43,499 nt of DNA from Candidatus Woesearchaeota archaeon (GTDB taxonomy: Archaea > Nanobdellota > Nanobdellia > Woesearchaeales > GW2011-AR9). Below the pieces are notes generated by a model. That model was not told the origin of the DNA, did not search any database, and saw nothing but the letters and a program-made list of their open reading frames with translations. Location of the stretch: positions 1-43,499 of the forward strand of contig JACPCD010000008.1 of the NCBI GenBank assembly GCA_016179955.1, given 5' to 3'. Positions 25,243-32,688 of this stretch are shown here, one piece after another (position 1 is the stretch's first letter; each line of letters opens with the position of its first letter). The position numbers and the translations under genes were made by a program.

Positions 25243-25815
25243 TTATTTTATTCTCATCATTCCCCACTGCAATTGCCGCGCCAATGAAAAGACTGCTACA
25301 ATTCCTGCTGCTAAATAACCAATCGTCAGGATTTCTTGCTGGAAAGGAAATGAGGGATAGGCAACGACAATTAATATCAGCAAGGCAACAGTCCGCATAA
25401 AAATAATGGGGGCCTGAGTTCTTGACAAAAAGTAAATTGCCACCGCCAGGAAAAACAGACCGGCAATGATATAGGCATAGGTGTCCTGCAAATACCATCC
25501 TACTTTAAAGAGCACTAATATTGTCACTAAACTATCGCTTCCCTGATCAAAATATTTTCCGAAATGACTCGCTCCGGAAATTCGGGCCACCACCCCATCC
25601 AAACCATCAAACAGTACATGGAGCAACGCAAACAGCACAAAAAGAATGTGATTTGAGAACAGCCAGTAGACAGCAAGCAGCCCGGCAATAAGAGAGCACA
25701 GCGTAAGCATATTGGCAGAAATCCCGGCCCAACGTAAAATCCGAGCCGAGGAATCCAAGTGTTTGCTCCGATACTCTTGAAAACGGCGGATAAATCGGCG
25801 GTGAAAAGCGTCCAT
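25243..25815 (-). CDS. CDP-alcohol phosphatidyltransferase
   Basis: 190-residue integral membrane enzyme with the full family signature DG-x2-AR-x8-G-x3-D-x3-D, visible as FDGLDGVVARISGASHFG and KYFDQGSD (about 88-113). Several membrane helices surround it. It transfers a CDP-activated lipid headgroup or inositol-type alcohol in membrane lipid synthesis; the substrate is undefined. I start at ATG 25815 (MDAFHRRF), not the longer upstream frame, because a minus-strand TATA-like box at 25836-25846 fits a leaderless start and the extra residues would overlap the divergent dph2 gene. Confidence 0.88.
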   Translation of the reverse strand: MDAFHRRFIRRFQEYRSKHLDSSARILRWAGISANMLTLCSLIAGLLAVYWLFSNHILFVLFALLHVLFDGLDGVVARISGASHFGKYFDQGSDSLVTILVLFKVGWYLQDTYAYIIAGLFFLAVAIYFLSRTQAPIIFMRTVALLILIVVAYPSFPFQQEILTIGYLAAGIVAVFSLARQLQWGMMRIK

Positions 25816-25819
25816 AGCA

Positions 25820-25846
25820 AAGTATATAAATTGAGAGTATAAAAAG
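25820..25846. promoter_or_regulatory. Divergent promoter between the phosphatidyltransferase and dph2-N
   Basis: GTATATAAATT (25822-25832) is about 30 bases before the plus-strand ATG 25861. AGTATAAAAAG (25836-25846) read on the minus strand is about 25 bases before ATG 25815. The two transcripts would be leaderless and overlap in their promoters. Confidence 0.55.
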
Positions 25847-25860
25847 ATTACGGGATAATC

Positions 25861-26130
25861 ATGCCACTGTACGACATTGAAATTGAAAAAGCCATCGCTA
25901 AAATCAAGGAAAAGAAAGCAGTAATGGTCTGCATCCAGCTGCCGGATGGCATGAAGCCGTATGCGCAGGAGATTGAGCAAAAAATAACCTCTGAAACGAA
26001 CGCCAGAGTCCTCATCTGGTTAGGCAGCAACTTTGGCGCCTGTGACATCCCTATCGGGCTGAACCGACTGGGCATTGACCTATTCATCGCCTGGGGGCAC
26101 AACTTTTTCCACAAGACGGAGGGTTGGTGA
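25861..26130 (+). CDS. dph2: Diphthamide synthase subunit Dph2, N-terminal domain only
   Basis: 89 residues matching the first domain of archaeal Dph2: KIKEKKAVMVCIQLPDGMK, an ALIWAG-like strand (RVLIWLGSNFGACDIP) with the first cluster cysteine Cys61, and GIDLFIAWGHNFFHK. Intact archaeal Dph2 has about 330-350 residues and three such domains; domains 2 and 3 are encoded at 27503-28288. The piece stops cleanly after EGW at a TGA, just where the second domain would start. It has its own TATA box and an intact start, so it is likely expressed. Dph2 uses a 4Fe-4S cluster and SAM to modify the EF-2 histidine. Confidence 0.82.
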   Translation: MPLYDIEIEKAIAKIKEKKAVMVCIQLPDGMKPYAQEIEQKITSETNARVLIWLGSNFGACDIPIGLNRLGIDLFIAWGHNFFHKTEGW

Positions 26131-26131
26131 G

Positions 26132-26830
26132 ATGAGCGCAACCACCTTTGGAAAAAAAGCATTTAACTTTTACGCTCAGTTGGAGCTTCCCAAAACATTG
26201 CCGCCGGGGATTACCGCCATGAATCCCTACCAAGATTCTAAGACCAGAGAATATTCTAAATTGTTCTTGGACAAATTCTTTTCCGATAATCATGCCCGAA
26301 TTTTTGTCTTTGGCATCAATCCCGGACGATTTGGGGCTGGGATAACTGGGGTTACGTTCACCGATCCGGTAGCCCTCAAAGAATTCTGCGGAATTCCCAA
26401 CGAGTTCACCCCGCGCCGGGAACTGTCCTCTGATTTTGTCTATAAATTCATTGAGGAATGGGGTGGAACAACGAAATTCTACCTAGATTTTTTCCTTACC
26501 GCCGTCTGCCCCTTGGGCTTTACGAAAGAAGGTAATAATTATAATTTTTATGATGATGCAGAATTACTGTCATGCCTTAAACCATTCCTGCTTCAAACCC
26601 TGACATCTCAAATTTCTTGGGGAGCACGCCCCGAAGCGGCAATTGTATTCGGTTCCGGCAAAAATTACAAAATATTCTGCGAACTGAATGAAGAAGGGGG
26701 ATTTTTTAAGAAGATTTATTCTTTGGACCATCCTCGGTTTATTATGCAATACCGGCGGAGAAGAATTGACGAATATCTCCATAAGTATAAAGAAGTATTT
26801 CAAAAAGCAGTTAAAACGGCAGAAGATTAA
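26132..26830 (+). CDS. SMUG2/DUF4918-like uracil-DNA glycosylase family protein
   Basis: 232 residues with RIFVFGINPGRFGAGITGVTFTDP (the GINPG active-site loop; cut as FGINPGRFGAGITG), FYLDFFLTAVCPLGF, NYNFYDDAELL, VFGSGKNYK and the C-terminal DHPRFIMQYRRRRIDEY (the HPR-type DNA loop). This is the SMUG2-like branch of uracil glycosylases that removes damaged bases. Length is normal. Start ATG 26132 lies just after the dph2-N stop with a GGTGAG site, so it is translationally linked to dph2-N. It is one of the genes lying between the two halves of dph2. Confidence 0.85.
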   Translation: MSATTFGKKAFNFYAQLELPKTLPPGITAMNPYQDSKTREYSKLFLDKFFSDNHARIFVFGINPGRFGAGITGVTFTDPVALKEFCGIPNEFTPRRELSSDFVYKFIEEWGGTTKFYLDFFLTAVCPLGFTKEGNNYNFYDDAELLSCLKPFLLQTLTSQISWGARPEAAIVFGSGKNYKIFCELNEEGGFFKKIYSLDHPRFIMQYRRRRIDEYLHKYKEVFQKAVKTAED

Positions 26831-26856
26831 TAAAGAACACCGCGCTTTATGAACCC

Positions 26857-27078
26857 ATGAAACGAAGATTCCATGTGATTATTGAACAGGATGAAGATGG
26901 CGGTTACGTTGGCAGAGTTCCCGAATTGCGCGGCTGCCTTAGCCAGGGAGATAGTTTAGATGAACTGATGCAGAATATCAAAGAAGCCATCGAACTCTGC
27001 TTGGAAGTCCAAGCCGAAGAAAAAAGCATTGCCGAAGAGCAGATTACATTTGTGGGCATCCAAGAGATAACTGTCTAA
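26857..27078 (+). CDS. hicB: HicB-type antitoxin
   Basis: 73 residues: FHVIIEQDEDGGYVGRVPEL, RGCLSQGDSLDELMQNIKEAI and ELCLEV. This is the compact HicB fold without a DNA-binding tail. Its stop overlaps the hicA ATG (TAATG). It should neutralise HicA, but the partner frame is broken. Confidence 0.85.
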   Translation: MKRRFHVIIEQDEDGGYVGRVPELRGCLSQGDSLDELMQNIKEAIELCLEVQAEEKSIAEEQITFVGIQEITV

Positions 27079-27301
27079 TGAAGCTGCCTTACTTTCTTCG
27101 AAAGAAGTATGCAAATTCCTCGAGAAAGAAGGTTTTGAGCTCATTCGACAGAAAGGCAGCCATAGATTCTACCGCCATCGCGATGGAAGAACAACCGTCG
27201 TACCAATACATTCAAACAAAGATATTAAGAGAGGTCTTTTGAAAGGAATACTCGATGAAATACAAATGAGCCGTGAGGAATTCTTCCAAAAATTCAAATA
27301 A
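27078..27301 (+). pseudogene. hicA: HicA toxin, frameshifted near its start
   Basis: From 27095 one frame reads SSKEVCKFLEKEGFELIRQ, KGSHRFYRHRDGRTTVVPIH, then SNKDIKRGLLKGILDEI to TAA 27301, the HicA double-stranded RNA-binding mRNase with its catalytic GSH. This frame has no ATG, GTG or TTG upstream. The ATG coupled to hicB encodes KLPYF and is out of phase by one base, so a base is missing around 27090-27095. The toxin is probably dead, unless ribosomes slip there; no standard slippery heptamer is seen. Confidence 0.8.
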
Positions 27302-27470
27302 CGAAAATCGCACTAATCCTCCCGCTAAAACCAGAGGTATTTAATCGTGCGATTTTCGGGACAGGAAAATGCTATTTGCATTTTTCGTCCAGGAAATACT
27401 CGGCATTTCCTTGGATTGAAAATTGCACTCTGAAAAGTGGGGTTTTAAACCCGATGCAATTTCCAATAAA
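27302..27470. repeat. Cluster of inverted repeats between hicA and dph2-C
   Basis: A perfect 12-bp pair, CGAAAATCGCAC (27302-27313) and GTGCGATTTTCG (27347-27358), is followed by AAAATGC/GCATTTT, GGAAAT/ATTTCC and GAAAATTGCA/TGCAATTTCC (one mismatch). The arms are variants of a common GAAAAT-GCA core, as if one element had been copied. Nothing coding is visible. Confidence 0.7.
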
Positions 27471-27502
27471 CATTTAAATAAAATGTGGTTTTAGCTGATT
27501 AT

Positions 27503-28288
27503 ATGGACGTCCTCTTCCTCGATGCACCGTACACTGGAAAAGTAGAGTTATGCCAAGAGACTCTCCGCTACCTGCAGAAAAAGAAATTTAAAAAGATAGC
27601 TTTGTATGCCTCGGTGCAGTTCTGTCATCAGCTGTCGGCCGTCAGGAAACAACTGGAACAGGCCAAAATAAGCGTCATCACCACCAAAACTGACCGTGCC
27701 CATATGCCGGGACAATTGTTGGGATGTGACAGCTATCACCAATCCCTGCATCTTGACCAAAACATTGATTGTTTTCTATATGTTGGCGACGGAAAATTTC
27801 ATCCTTTAGCGTTAGTGTATGCGCAAAAAGACGTACCGGTATTCAAAGAAGTAGTCTGTGACGATCCGCTGCGCCATGATCTGCAGGTACTCGGTCTGGA
27901 CGAGATTCAGGCAATCCTCTTAAAATACAAAGCGGCACTGATGAGATTTCTGTCCTCCAAAAACATTGGCATCATCATTACCATCAAGCCCGGCCAGGAA
28001 CAACTGAAGCCCAGTTTCGCAGTAGAGCAGAAATATGCCGATAAAAAATTTTATTATTTCATTGACAACACTATCTCCTTTGACCAGCTGGAAAATTTTA
28101 ATTTTATAGACGTATGGATAAATACAGCATGCCCGCGCATCGGCTTTGACGACCAGGAGAAATTCCGCCGGGGCGTGATTAATCTTACGGACGCGCTGCA
28201 GGCAGAAAAAATACTCGGCCAGCTGCCAGCGTTCACCATCAAACATAATCCTCCTGGCAATAATCGTCGGAAAAAAGGAAACATTTAA
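27503..28288 (+). CDS. dph2: Diphthamide synthase subunit Dph2, domains 2 and 3
   Basis: 261 residues continuing Dph2 where the 25861 piece stops. LFLDAPYTGKVEL begins domain 2; LLGCDSYHQ carries the second cluster cysteine (Cys75), CFLYVGDGKFHPLALVYA is the highly conserved Dph strand, and DVWINTACPRIGFDD holds the third cysteine (Cys210). With Cys61 of the N-piece the three-cysteine 4Fe-4S site is complete. The two pieces sum to about 350 residues, the normal Dph2 length. ATG 27503 is preceded 26 bases upstream by CATTTAAATAAAA, so this half is a separate leaderless transcript. Confidence 0.88.
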   Translation: MDVLFLDAPYTGKVELCQETLRYLQKKKFKKIALYASVQFCHQLSAVRKQLEQAKISVITTKTDRAHMPGQLLGCDSYHQSLHLDQNIDCFLYVGDGKFHPLALVYAQKDVPVFKEVVCDDPLRHDLQVLGLDEIQAILLKYKAALMRFLSSKNIGIIITIKPGQEQLKPSFAVEQKYADKKFYYFIDNTISFDQLENFNFIDVWINTACPRIGFDDQEKFRRGVINLTDALQAEKILGQLPAFTIKHNPPGNNRRKKGNI

Positions 28289-28359
28289 ATATACCTAAAC
28301 TTTTTTCCTAGACGGAAAACATCAAGTTTTCTACTATACAAAAGAGGAGGGTAAACACT

Positions 28360-28608
28360 ATGGCTGAAGTGGTAGCAAAAGTAGGCGTGAGAAAAGCTGC
28401 GGGATACCTCTATTTCGTCGACAAGCGAGGAAATGTAGCCCGTGCCAAGATGAGCCGAGCCGGACGCAAGAAAGGCAAGGCAAAAATAGAAGTGGTCGCC
28501 AAGGCTGGCGTGAAGAAGCAGAAAGGATACCTGTACTTCATTGATGGCAAAGGCAATGTTGCCCGTGCCAAGATGGCCCGAGGCCGAAAAGGCAAGAAAC
28601 GACGATAA
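28360..28608 (+). CDS. Small basic protein with an internal duplication
   Basis: 82 residues made of two copies of one module: EVVAKVGVRKAAGYLYF VDKRGNVARAKM at 3-31 and EVVAKAGVKKQKGYLYF IDGKGNVARAKM at 44-72, joined and ended by Arg/Lys/Gly-rich tails (GRKKGKAK; GRKGKKRR). Each module reads as a short beta hairpin with an aromatic YLYF strand. High charge and a Gly-Arg-Lys tail suggest a DNA- or RNA-binding chromatin-like protein; this is inference. A TATA box (28283-28292), GAGGAGG ribosome site and T-run terminator point to strong expression. Confidence 0.85.
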   Translation: MAEVVAKVGVRKAAGYLYFVDKRGNVARAKMSRAGRKKGKAKIEVVAKAGVKKQKGYLYFIDGKGNVARAKMARGRKGKKRR

Positions 28609-28636
28609 ATTCTTTGTTTTTTTTATTTTTTACATT
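28609..28636 (+). terminator. T-rich terminator
   Basis: Just after the stop codon come eight T, an A, six T and a further T-rich stretch, the usual archaeal termination signal. No hairpin is needed or seen. Confidence 0.65.
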
Positions 28637-28711
28637 TTCTTGTTGATAGTAGTCTTATAATGCTCTTTCTCCAGCTATAATTTTATATAATAAAGACCTT
28701 CTCCAGAACGA

Positions 28712-29491
28712 ATGGGCAATTCATCGAAAGAAAACCGGCTCAATGATCTTACTCCCGCCGAATGGCTGAAGTTCACCAAAACCTGGTTTATCCACCGCCC
28801 ACCGCCCCGGAAAAAGAATGAGATATTGCATCCCGCAAAATATCCGGAAGACCTCATTGAAGAATTCATCCGCTTTTTCACCAAGAAAGGGGAAGTCGTT
28901 CTGGATCCTTTCCTGGGAACCGGCAGCACGTTAGTTGCTTGTCAACAGAGCGGCCGTCAAGGCATCGGCATCGAGCTGCAGCCAAAATATGCCGAGATTG
29001 CCCGCACCAGAGTTCCGGCATCCCAACGGATCATTCAGGGGAATGCTGCTGATATATCCAGGTATGATCTACCGGAGATTGACTTTCTGATCACCTCACC
29101 TCCCTATGGGCCGATGCTCACCAAGAGCGGCTTAGTGTCCAAAGATCGTGCGAAGAAAGGACTAGACGTGCAGTATAGTGACGATCCCGAGGATTTGGGC
29201 AATGCGAAAAGCTATGAAGAATTCCTGCAACGATTAGTCAACATACTGGTGGCCATAAAACCAAAACTAAAATCAAAAAAATACGCCGTCGTAATCCTCC
29301 AGAATTACATGGACCAAGGGAATTATCGCACGCTAGCCTGGGATGTGGGCAAGGAATTAAGCAAACATTTTCAGTTTCGGGGAGAAAGGCTCTGGTGCCA
29401 GGACCATAAGACTCTTTACCCGTATGGTTATCGTTACAGCTTTGTGCCGAATGTTCATCACCATTATTGTTTGATTTTTAGGAAGGAATGA
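28712..29491 (+). CDS. DNA (N4-cytosine/N6-adenine) methyltransferase, motif order X-I-IV
   Basis: 259 residues. HPAKYPEDLIEEFIRFF (motif X), VVLDPFLGTGSTLVACQQSGR (motif I, cut: DPFLGTGSTLVA) and GIGIELQPKYAEIA come first; FLITSPPYGPML (motif IV, SPPY) follows near 128-139. SPPY favours N4-cytosine modification. Most SPPY enzymes are beta class with motif IV ahead of X and I, so this is a permuted order. There is no target-recognition domain of usual size and no restriction partner nearby, so an orphan or RNA-directed role is possible. ATG 28712 fits a TATATAATAA box at 28683-28692. Confidence 0.85.
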   Translation: MGNSSKENRLNDLTPAEWLKFTKTWFIHRPPPRKKNEILHPAKYPEDLIEEFIRFFTKKGEVVLDPFLGTGSTLVACQQSGRQGIGIELQPKYAEIARTRVPASQRIIQGNAADISRYDLPEIDFLITSPPYGPMLTKSGLVSKDRAKKGLDVQYSDDPEDLGNAKSYEEFLQRLVNILVAIKPKLKSKKYAVVILQNYMDQGNYRTLAWDVGKELSKHFQFRGERLWCQDHKTLYPYGYRYSFVPNVHHHYCLIFRKE

Positions 29492-29525
29492 AGAAAATTA
29501 TTTTGAGAGAATTGGAAAGTTATTT

Positions 29526-30173
29526 TTAAGGAATATCTATCTCTTTAAACCCAAACATTCCCCGCAGGGGCACAAAGACAAACTGGCCTAAGAACTCCAG
29601 CTCTAATCGCCCTTTTACCTTCGTCCCCTTCACCATGATCTGGCTTGCCATATCGCCTACTGGCGCTAAGACGATGCCCCCATCTTTCAGCTGGTCAAGT
29701 AATGGCTGCGGAATGGTAGGGCAAGCCGCAGTGATGATGATGCGGTCAAAGGGTGCCTGCGCTGGAAAACCTTCTCCCCCGTCTGCTTCCAGCACCGTAA
29801 CATGGTGCAGTCCCAATTCCAGCAGATTTTTCCTGCTAGCGTGCACTAGTTCGGGAATAACATCAACGGTAATCAATTTTCCGGTTGGTCCGATGATTTT
29901 GGAAATTAATGCGGCCTGATACCCCACGCCAGATCCTACTTCAAAGACCGACTGTCCCGGCGCCAGTTCTAAGGCTTTAAGCATAACCATGACGGTGGAC
30001 GGCTGTGAAAGGGATTGTTTCCTTGAGGTGGGCAACGGATGGTCATCATAGGCATGCGCGCGTAAGGTAGGGGGCACAAAGTGTTCCCGGGGGATGGCAT
30101 TAAACGCATCCAGCAATTGTGGTTCTACTTTCAGTGACTCCCAAAACTGCAGTAATTGCTGCTTCGTGCCCAT
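29526..30173 (-). CDS. pcm: Protein-L-isoaspartate O-methyltransferase
   Basis: 215 residues with all family landmarks: AFNAIPREHFVPP, AYDDHPLPTSRKQSLSQPS (substrate loop), motif I VFEVGSGVGYQAALIS, and FDRIIITAACPTIPQPLLDQLKDGG (cut: IIITAACPTIPQPLL). It repairs isoaspartyl residues using SAM. TATA-like box at 30196-30205 gives a leaderless ATG at 30173. Intact. Confidence 0.95.
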   Translation of the reverse strand: MGTKQQLLQFWESLKVEPQLLDAFNAIPREHFVPPTLRAHAYDDHPLPTSRKQSLSQPSTVMVMLKALELAPGQSVFEVGSGVGYQAALISKIIGPTGKLITVDVIPELVHASRKNLLELGLHHVTVLEADGGEGFPAQAPFDRIIITAACPTIPQPLLDQLKDGGIVLAPVGDMASQIMVKGTKVKGRLELEFLGQFVFVPLRGMFGFKEIDIP

Positions 30174-30222
30174 GGTGAAGATAGTTATTCCAGAGGTTAT
30201 ATACTTTTCGACGTGAAAAAGA

Positions 30223-31242
30223 TTACGCCTGAGATAAACCTCGTAATTTTTCCTTCAATTCCTTAACTGCCATAGGTTCATTATCAGAATTTATTTCAAA
30301 GACATATTGCATCTTTTGAAGCGTATGGCGATACAGTGGGTCGTAATAAAACTCCAGCAGCAGTTTCATCCCTTCAATATACTGTCCCTGCTCAAAACAG
30401 CGAACGATCTGCTGCCGATGCGTAGTGCTGACGACTTTTCGCAAACTCTTGGTGATAGAAATTATCCTTTGAATATTCTCCGGCGAGGTAAAATACTCTT
30501 TCACCGCTGCTGCTGCCCGCTGCTCCATACTTCTCTGCACCAGCACCTGCACGCCATTCTTCATTTTTTTATACAAAAAGAGTGGTATCTGGACATCCCC
30601 TATTTTCCGGCTTTCCCCTTCCACCAAGACGTATGGTAAATGGTTAAGCTGCAGTAGCTGCTGGAGCAGCAAATTCTCAAACTGCTTCTGCGACCGCGGG
30701 ATTAAGCCAATACCACCATACAAGCTCCCTCGATGCTGTGCCAGGCCTTCCAAATCTAAAGCATTGGGAAATTTCTGCAGCAAAGCGGTCTTTCCCGAAC
30801 AGGTCAATCCCCACAGAACTATTAACGTTGGTTTTAAGGTAAAGGCATCTAAAGTTTCCCGCACATAGCGGCGGTATTGTTTATATCCGCCCAGCAACTG
30901 AAATACCGTATAGCCTAAAGAATCCAACAGAGAAGCGACAGTTTTAGAGCGCATTCCTCCCCTCCAGCAGTAGACGATGATGGAATTATTTTTATAGGGC
31001 TGCACACGACGCATAAACTCCGGAAGTTTTGTGGAAAAGAATTCCAGCCCTTTCTCGATTGCTTTCTCCTGAGAGACCTGCTTGTAGAGCGTACCGACAA
31101 TAGCCCGTTCCTCATTGGAAAGAAGGGGGATGTTAATGGCATTCGGCAAATGATCTTCTTCAAATTCCTTGGGCGTTCGCGTATCGACAAAAACGGCGTT
31201 GGAAAGAGTAAGTGCCTGTTCAACGGGTATGGTGGCGACCAT
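30223..31242 (-). CDS. mnmH: tRNA 2-selenouridine synthase (MnmH/SelU-like), rhodanese-ATPase fusion
   Basis: 339 residues. An N-terminal rhodanese domain (FVDTRTPKEFEEDHLPNAINIP) has the catalytic loop YCWRGGMRS with Cys92; a P-loop domain follows with LWGLTCSGKT (about 138-147) and VEGESRKIGDVQIP. This is the bacterial-style single-chain MnmH, which converts 2-thiouridine at position 34 of tRNA-Glu, Lys and Gln to the seleno form (through a geranylated intermediate). In Methanococcus the two domains are separate genes, as I recall. Length is close to the family's 340-370. ATG 31242 fits TTTTTAAAGAG 25 bases upstream. tRNA-Glu(UUC), a canonical substrate, lies 1.2 kb away. Confidence 0.88.
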   Translation of the reverse strand: MVATIPVEQALTLSNAVFVDTRTPKEFEEDHLPNAINIPLLSNEERAIVGTLYKQVSQEKAIEKGLEFFSTKLPEFMRRVQPYKNNSIIVYCWRGGMRSKTVASLLDSLGYTVFQLLGGYKQYRRYVRETLDAFTLKPTLIVLWGLTCSGKTALLQKFPNALDLEGLAQHRGSLYGGIGLIPRSQKQFENLLLQQLLQLNHLPYVLVEGESRKIGDVQIPLFLYKKMKNGVQVLVQRSMEQRAAAAVKEYFTSPENIQRIISITKSLRKVVSTTHRQQIVRCFEQGQYIEGMKLLLEFYYDPLYRHTLQKMQYVFEINSDNEPMAVKELKEKLRGLSQA

Positions 31243-31301
31243 AGAGCTGTTAAAGTATGGTCTCTTTAAAAAATATTACACTCAGAAGGTCAGAGAAAAA
31301 A

Positions 31302-31604
31302 TCAGGCCTGCGCATACAATCGCCGCAGATGGGCATGGTAAGGATGCAAGTCCGGCTGATCGATATTATTCAATAGAGCAAAAGTGGATCCAACATATCC
31401 CAAGGTAAGGGGGACACGCGCCGAAGTAGTCCATCCATCGCCATCCACTGATATATACGGATAATCTTGGGGCAGTTCTTTCGGCTTGACATTGCCAAAC
31501 TCATCCACATGATAGCCTGATGTCTGGAGCTTCGCTACGAGTCCTTCTCGTTGAGCGGCCGTTATTCCCTTAAGTTCCGTTCGACAACTGTTTTCAATAG
31601 TCAT
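31302..31604 (-). CDS. Hypothetical protein, 100 residues
   Basis: MTIENSCRTELKGITAAQRE followed by GYHVDEFGNVKPKELPQDYP, SVDGDGWTTSARVPLTLGYV and a His-rich end (HPYHAHLRRLYA). No recognised family. I choose ATG 31604 because a TATA box (ACTATATAAATG on the plus strand, 31626-31637) is about 25 bases upstream on the minus strand; the longer frame to 31712 reads through that promoter. Confidence 0.6.
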   Translation of the reverse strand: MTIENSCRTELKGITAAQREGLVAKLQTSGYHVDEFGNVKPKELPQDYPYISVDGDGWTTSARVPLTLGYVGSTFALLNNIDQPDLHPYHAHLRRLYAQA

Positions 31605-31766
31605 AATAGAGGTTTGGGGGCAGGTACTATATAAATGTTTCGTTAGAAGCATATATTGAATATAGTGTATATGTTTATTTCCCGTGTACCTAACCTCTGT
31701 TAGTCGCTCCATTTTACGTATGTATTACCATAAATATTAAATAATGGTGCCACTTAAAAACAATTG

Positions 31767-32369
31767 ATGCTCTCCTTAATACAAAAAATGGCAGGCACGC
31801 TCGCCCAGCCCTATCTCAATTCGCCAACGCCGGAATCGCTAGAATTTATTTCCACGAAAAAAGAACGGGAAACCGTTACAGTTGAAAGTCAACTCTGTTT
31901 TGTGTACGAGTTGCTGACCTCATCGGGAGAACGCTATCAAAAGAGATCTACCTCCTCCTTTAGCGATGATGTGGGCATTCCAATATTACCAACTGCTGTT
32001 AGGAAAACAAAACCAACCTTAAAATGTAGACTACGGGAAACTCTTACAGGGGAGCGTCGACCTTCCTATGAAGGAATTGACCAGTTGTTGCAAAGTGCTT
32101 TGGAACAATCAACAATAGTCCAATGGACCGAGGGGCTCTATGGAATTTTTGGGTCGACGGAATCTGAAATACGGAGATTGTTATACGTCCCGGCAACAAC
32201 AGCAGAGGAAGCCGATACCAAGATAGAAGCATATCGGCAGGAAGTGACCTCAATTCTTCAACCGAAAAGGCTACAATGCAAACTTAAGATAAAGCCACTT
32301 TTAAAACCTGGCCATATTCTACATCCACCAACAACATTAAAGCACTCATACTTTGGTGGTGGCTGTTAA
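31767..32369 (+). CDS. Hypothetical protein, 200 residues
   Basis: MLSLIQKMAGTLAQPYLNSP, then ESQLCFVYELLTSSGERYQK, a helical ATTAEEADTKIEAYRQEVTS region and a basic C-terminus ending HSYFGGGC. It has no recognised domain. TATA-like TATTAAATAA at 31735-31744 suits a leaderless ATG at 31767. It converges with tRNA-Glu, 28 bases apart. Confidence 0.55.
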   Translation: MLSLIQKMAGTLAQPYLNSPTPESLEFISTKKERETVTVESQLCFVYELLTSSGERYQKRSTSSFSDDVGIPILPTAVRKTKPTLKCRLRETLTGERRPSYEGIDQLLQSALEQSTIVQWTEGLYGIFGSTESEIRRLLYVPATTAEEADTKIEAYRQEVTSILQPKRLQCKLKIKPLLKPGHILHPPTTLKHSYFGGGC

Positions 32370-32397
32370 AAAAAGAAAAATCTATGTTTAAAAAAAG

Positions 32398-32612
32398 TGC
32401 CCTGGCCGGGATTGTCATACCGTTACACTATTTTGCAGGTCGTGGGGTCGAATGAAATGAGCGCCCCACTTGAATACGACTTGCCTAGTGTAACTGGCGT
32501 TTGAACCCGGGTCCCAGCATTTCTCTCAACTCGTAAAAGTTGCCGAAAGTGCTGGATGATAGTTTGTCCCTCTGCGGCGTGTACTGCAGAGACCGGACTA
32601 CACCACCAGGGC
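32398..32612 (-). tRNA. tRNA-Glu(UUC) with three BHB introns
   Basis: The 215-base gene contains 140 bases of intron; removing them leaves 75 bases: acceptor GCCCTGG/CCAGGGC with A73, anticodon stem CAGCA/TGCTG, loop CTTTCGA (anticodon TTC) and T-arm CCGGG-TTCAAAT-CCCGG. D-loop intron 32564-32592 (29 bases, 19/20): central helix GTCC/GGAC, bulges GGT and AAA, inner CTCTGC/GCAGAG. Anticodon intron 32521-32543 (23 bases, 37/38): CTTT/AGAG with one G-U, bulges CGG and AAA, inner CAACT/AGTTG. T-loop intron 32412-32499 (88 bases, 59/60): TTCA/TGAC with one mismatch, bulges AAC and AAT, inner GTTACACTA/TAGTGTAAC. TATA-like TTTTTAAAGCG at 32637-32647 is correctly spaced. Confidence 0.9.
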
Positions 32613-32688
32613 ATACTGCTCACGAAGCAACAGGCGCTTTAAAAATGTTTCCAAAAACCTTATAAAACAAAAAACAAACCAAGGGGAT

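Noticed and set aside
27078-27100. Programmed -1 frameshift producing HicA
   Set aside because: The TAC TTT CTT context is not a standard slippery site, and a single lost base explains it more simply.
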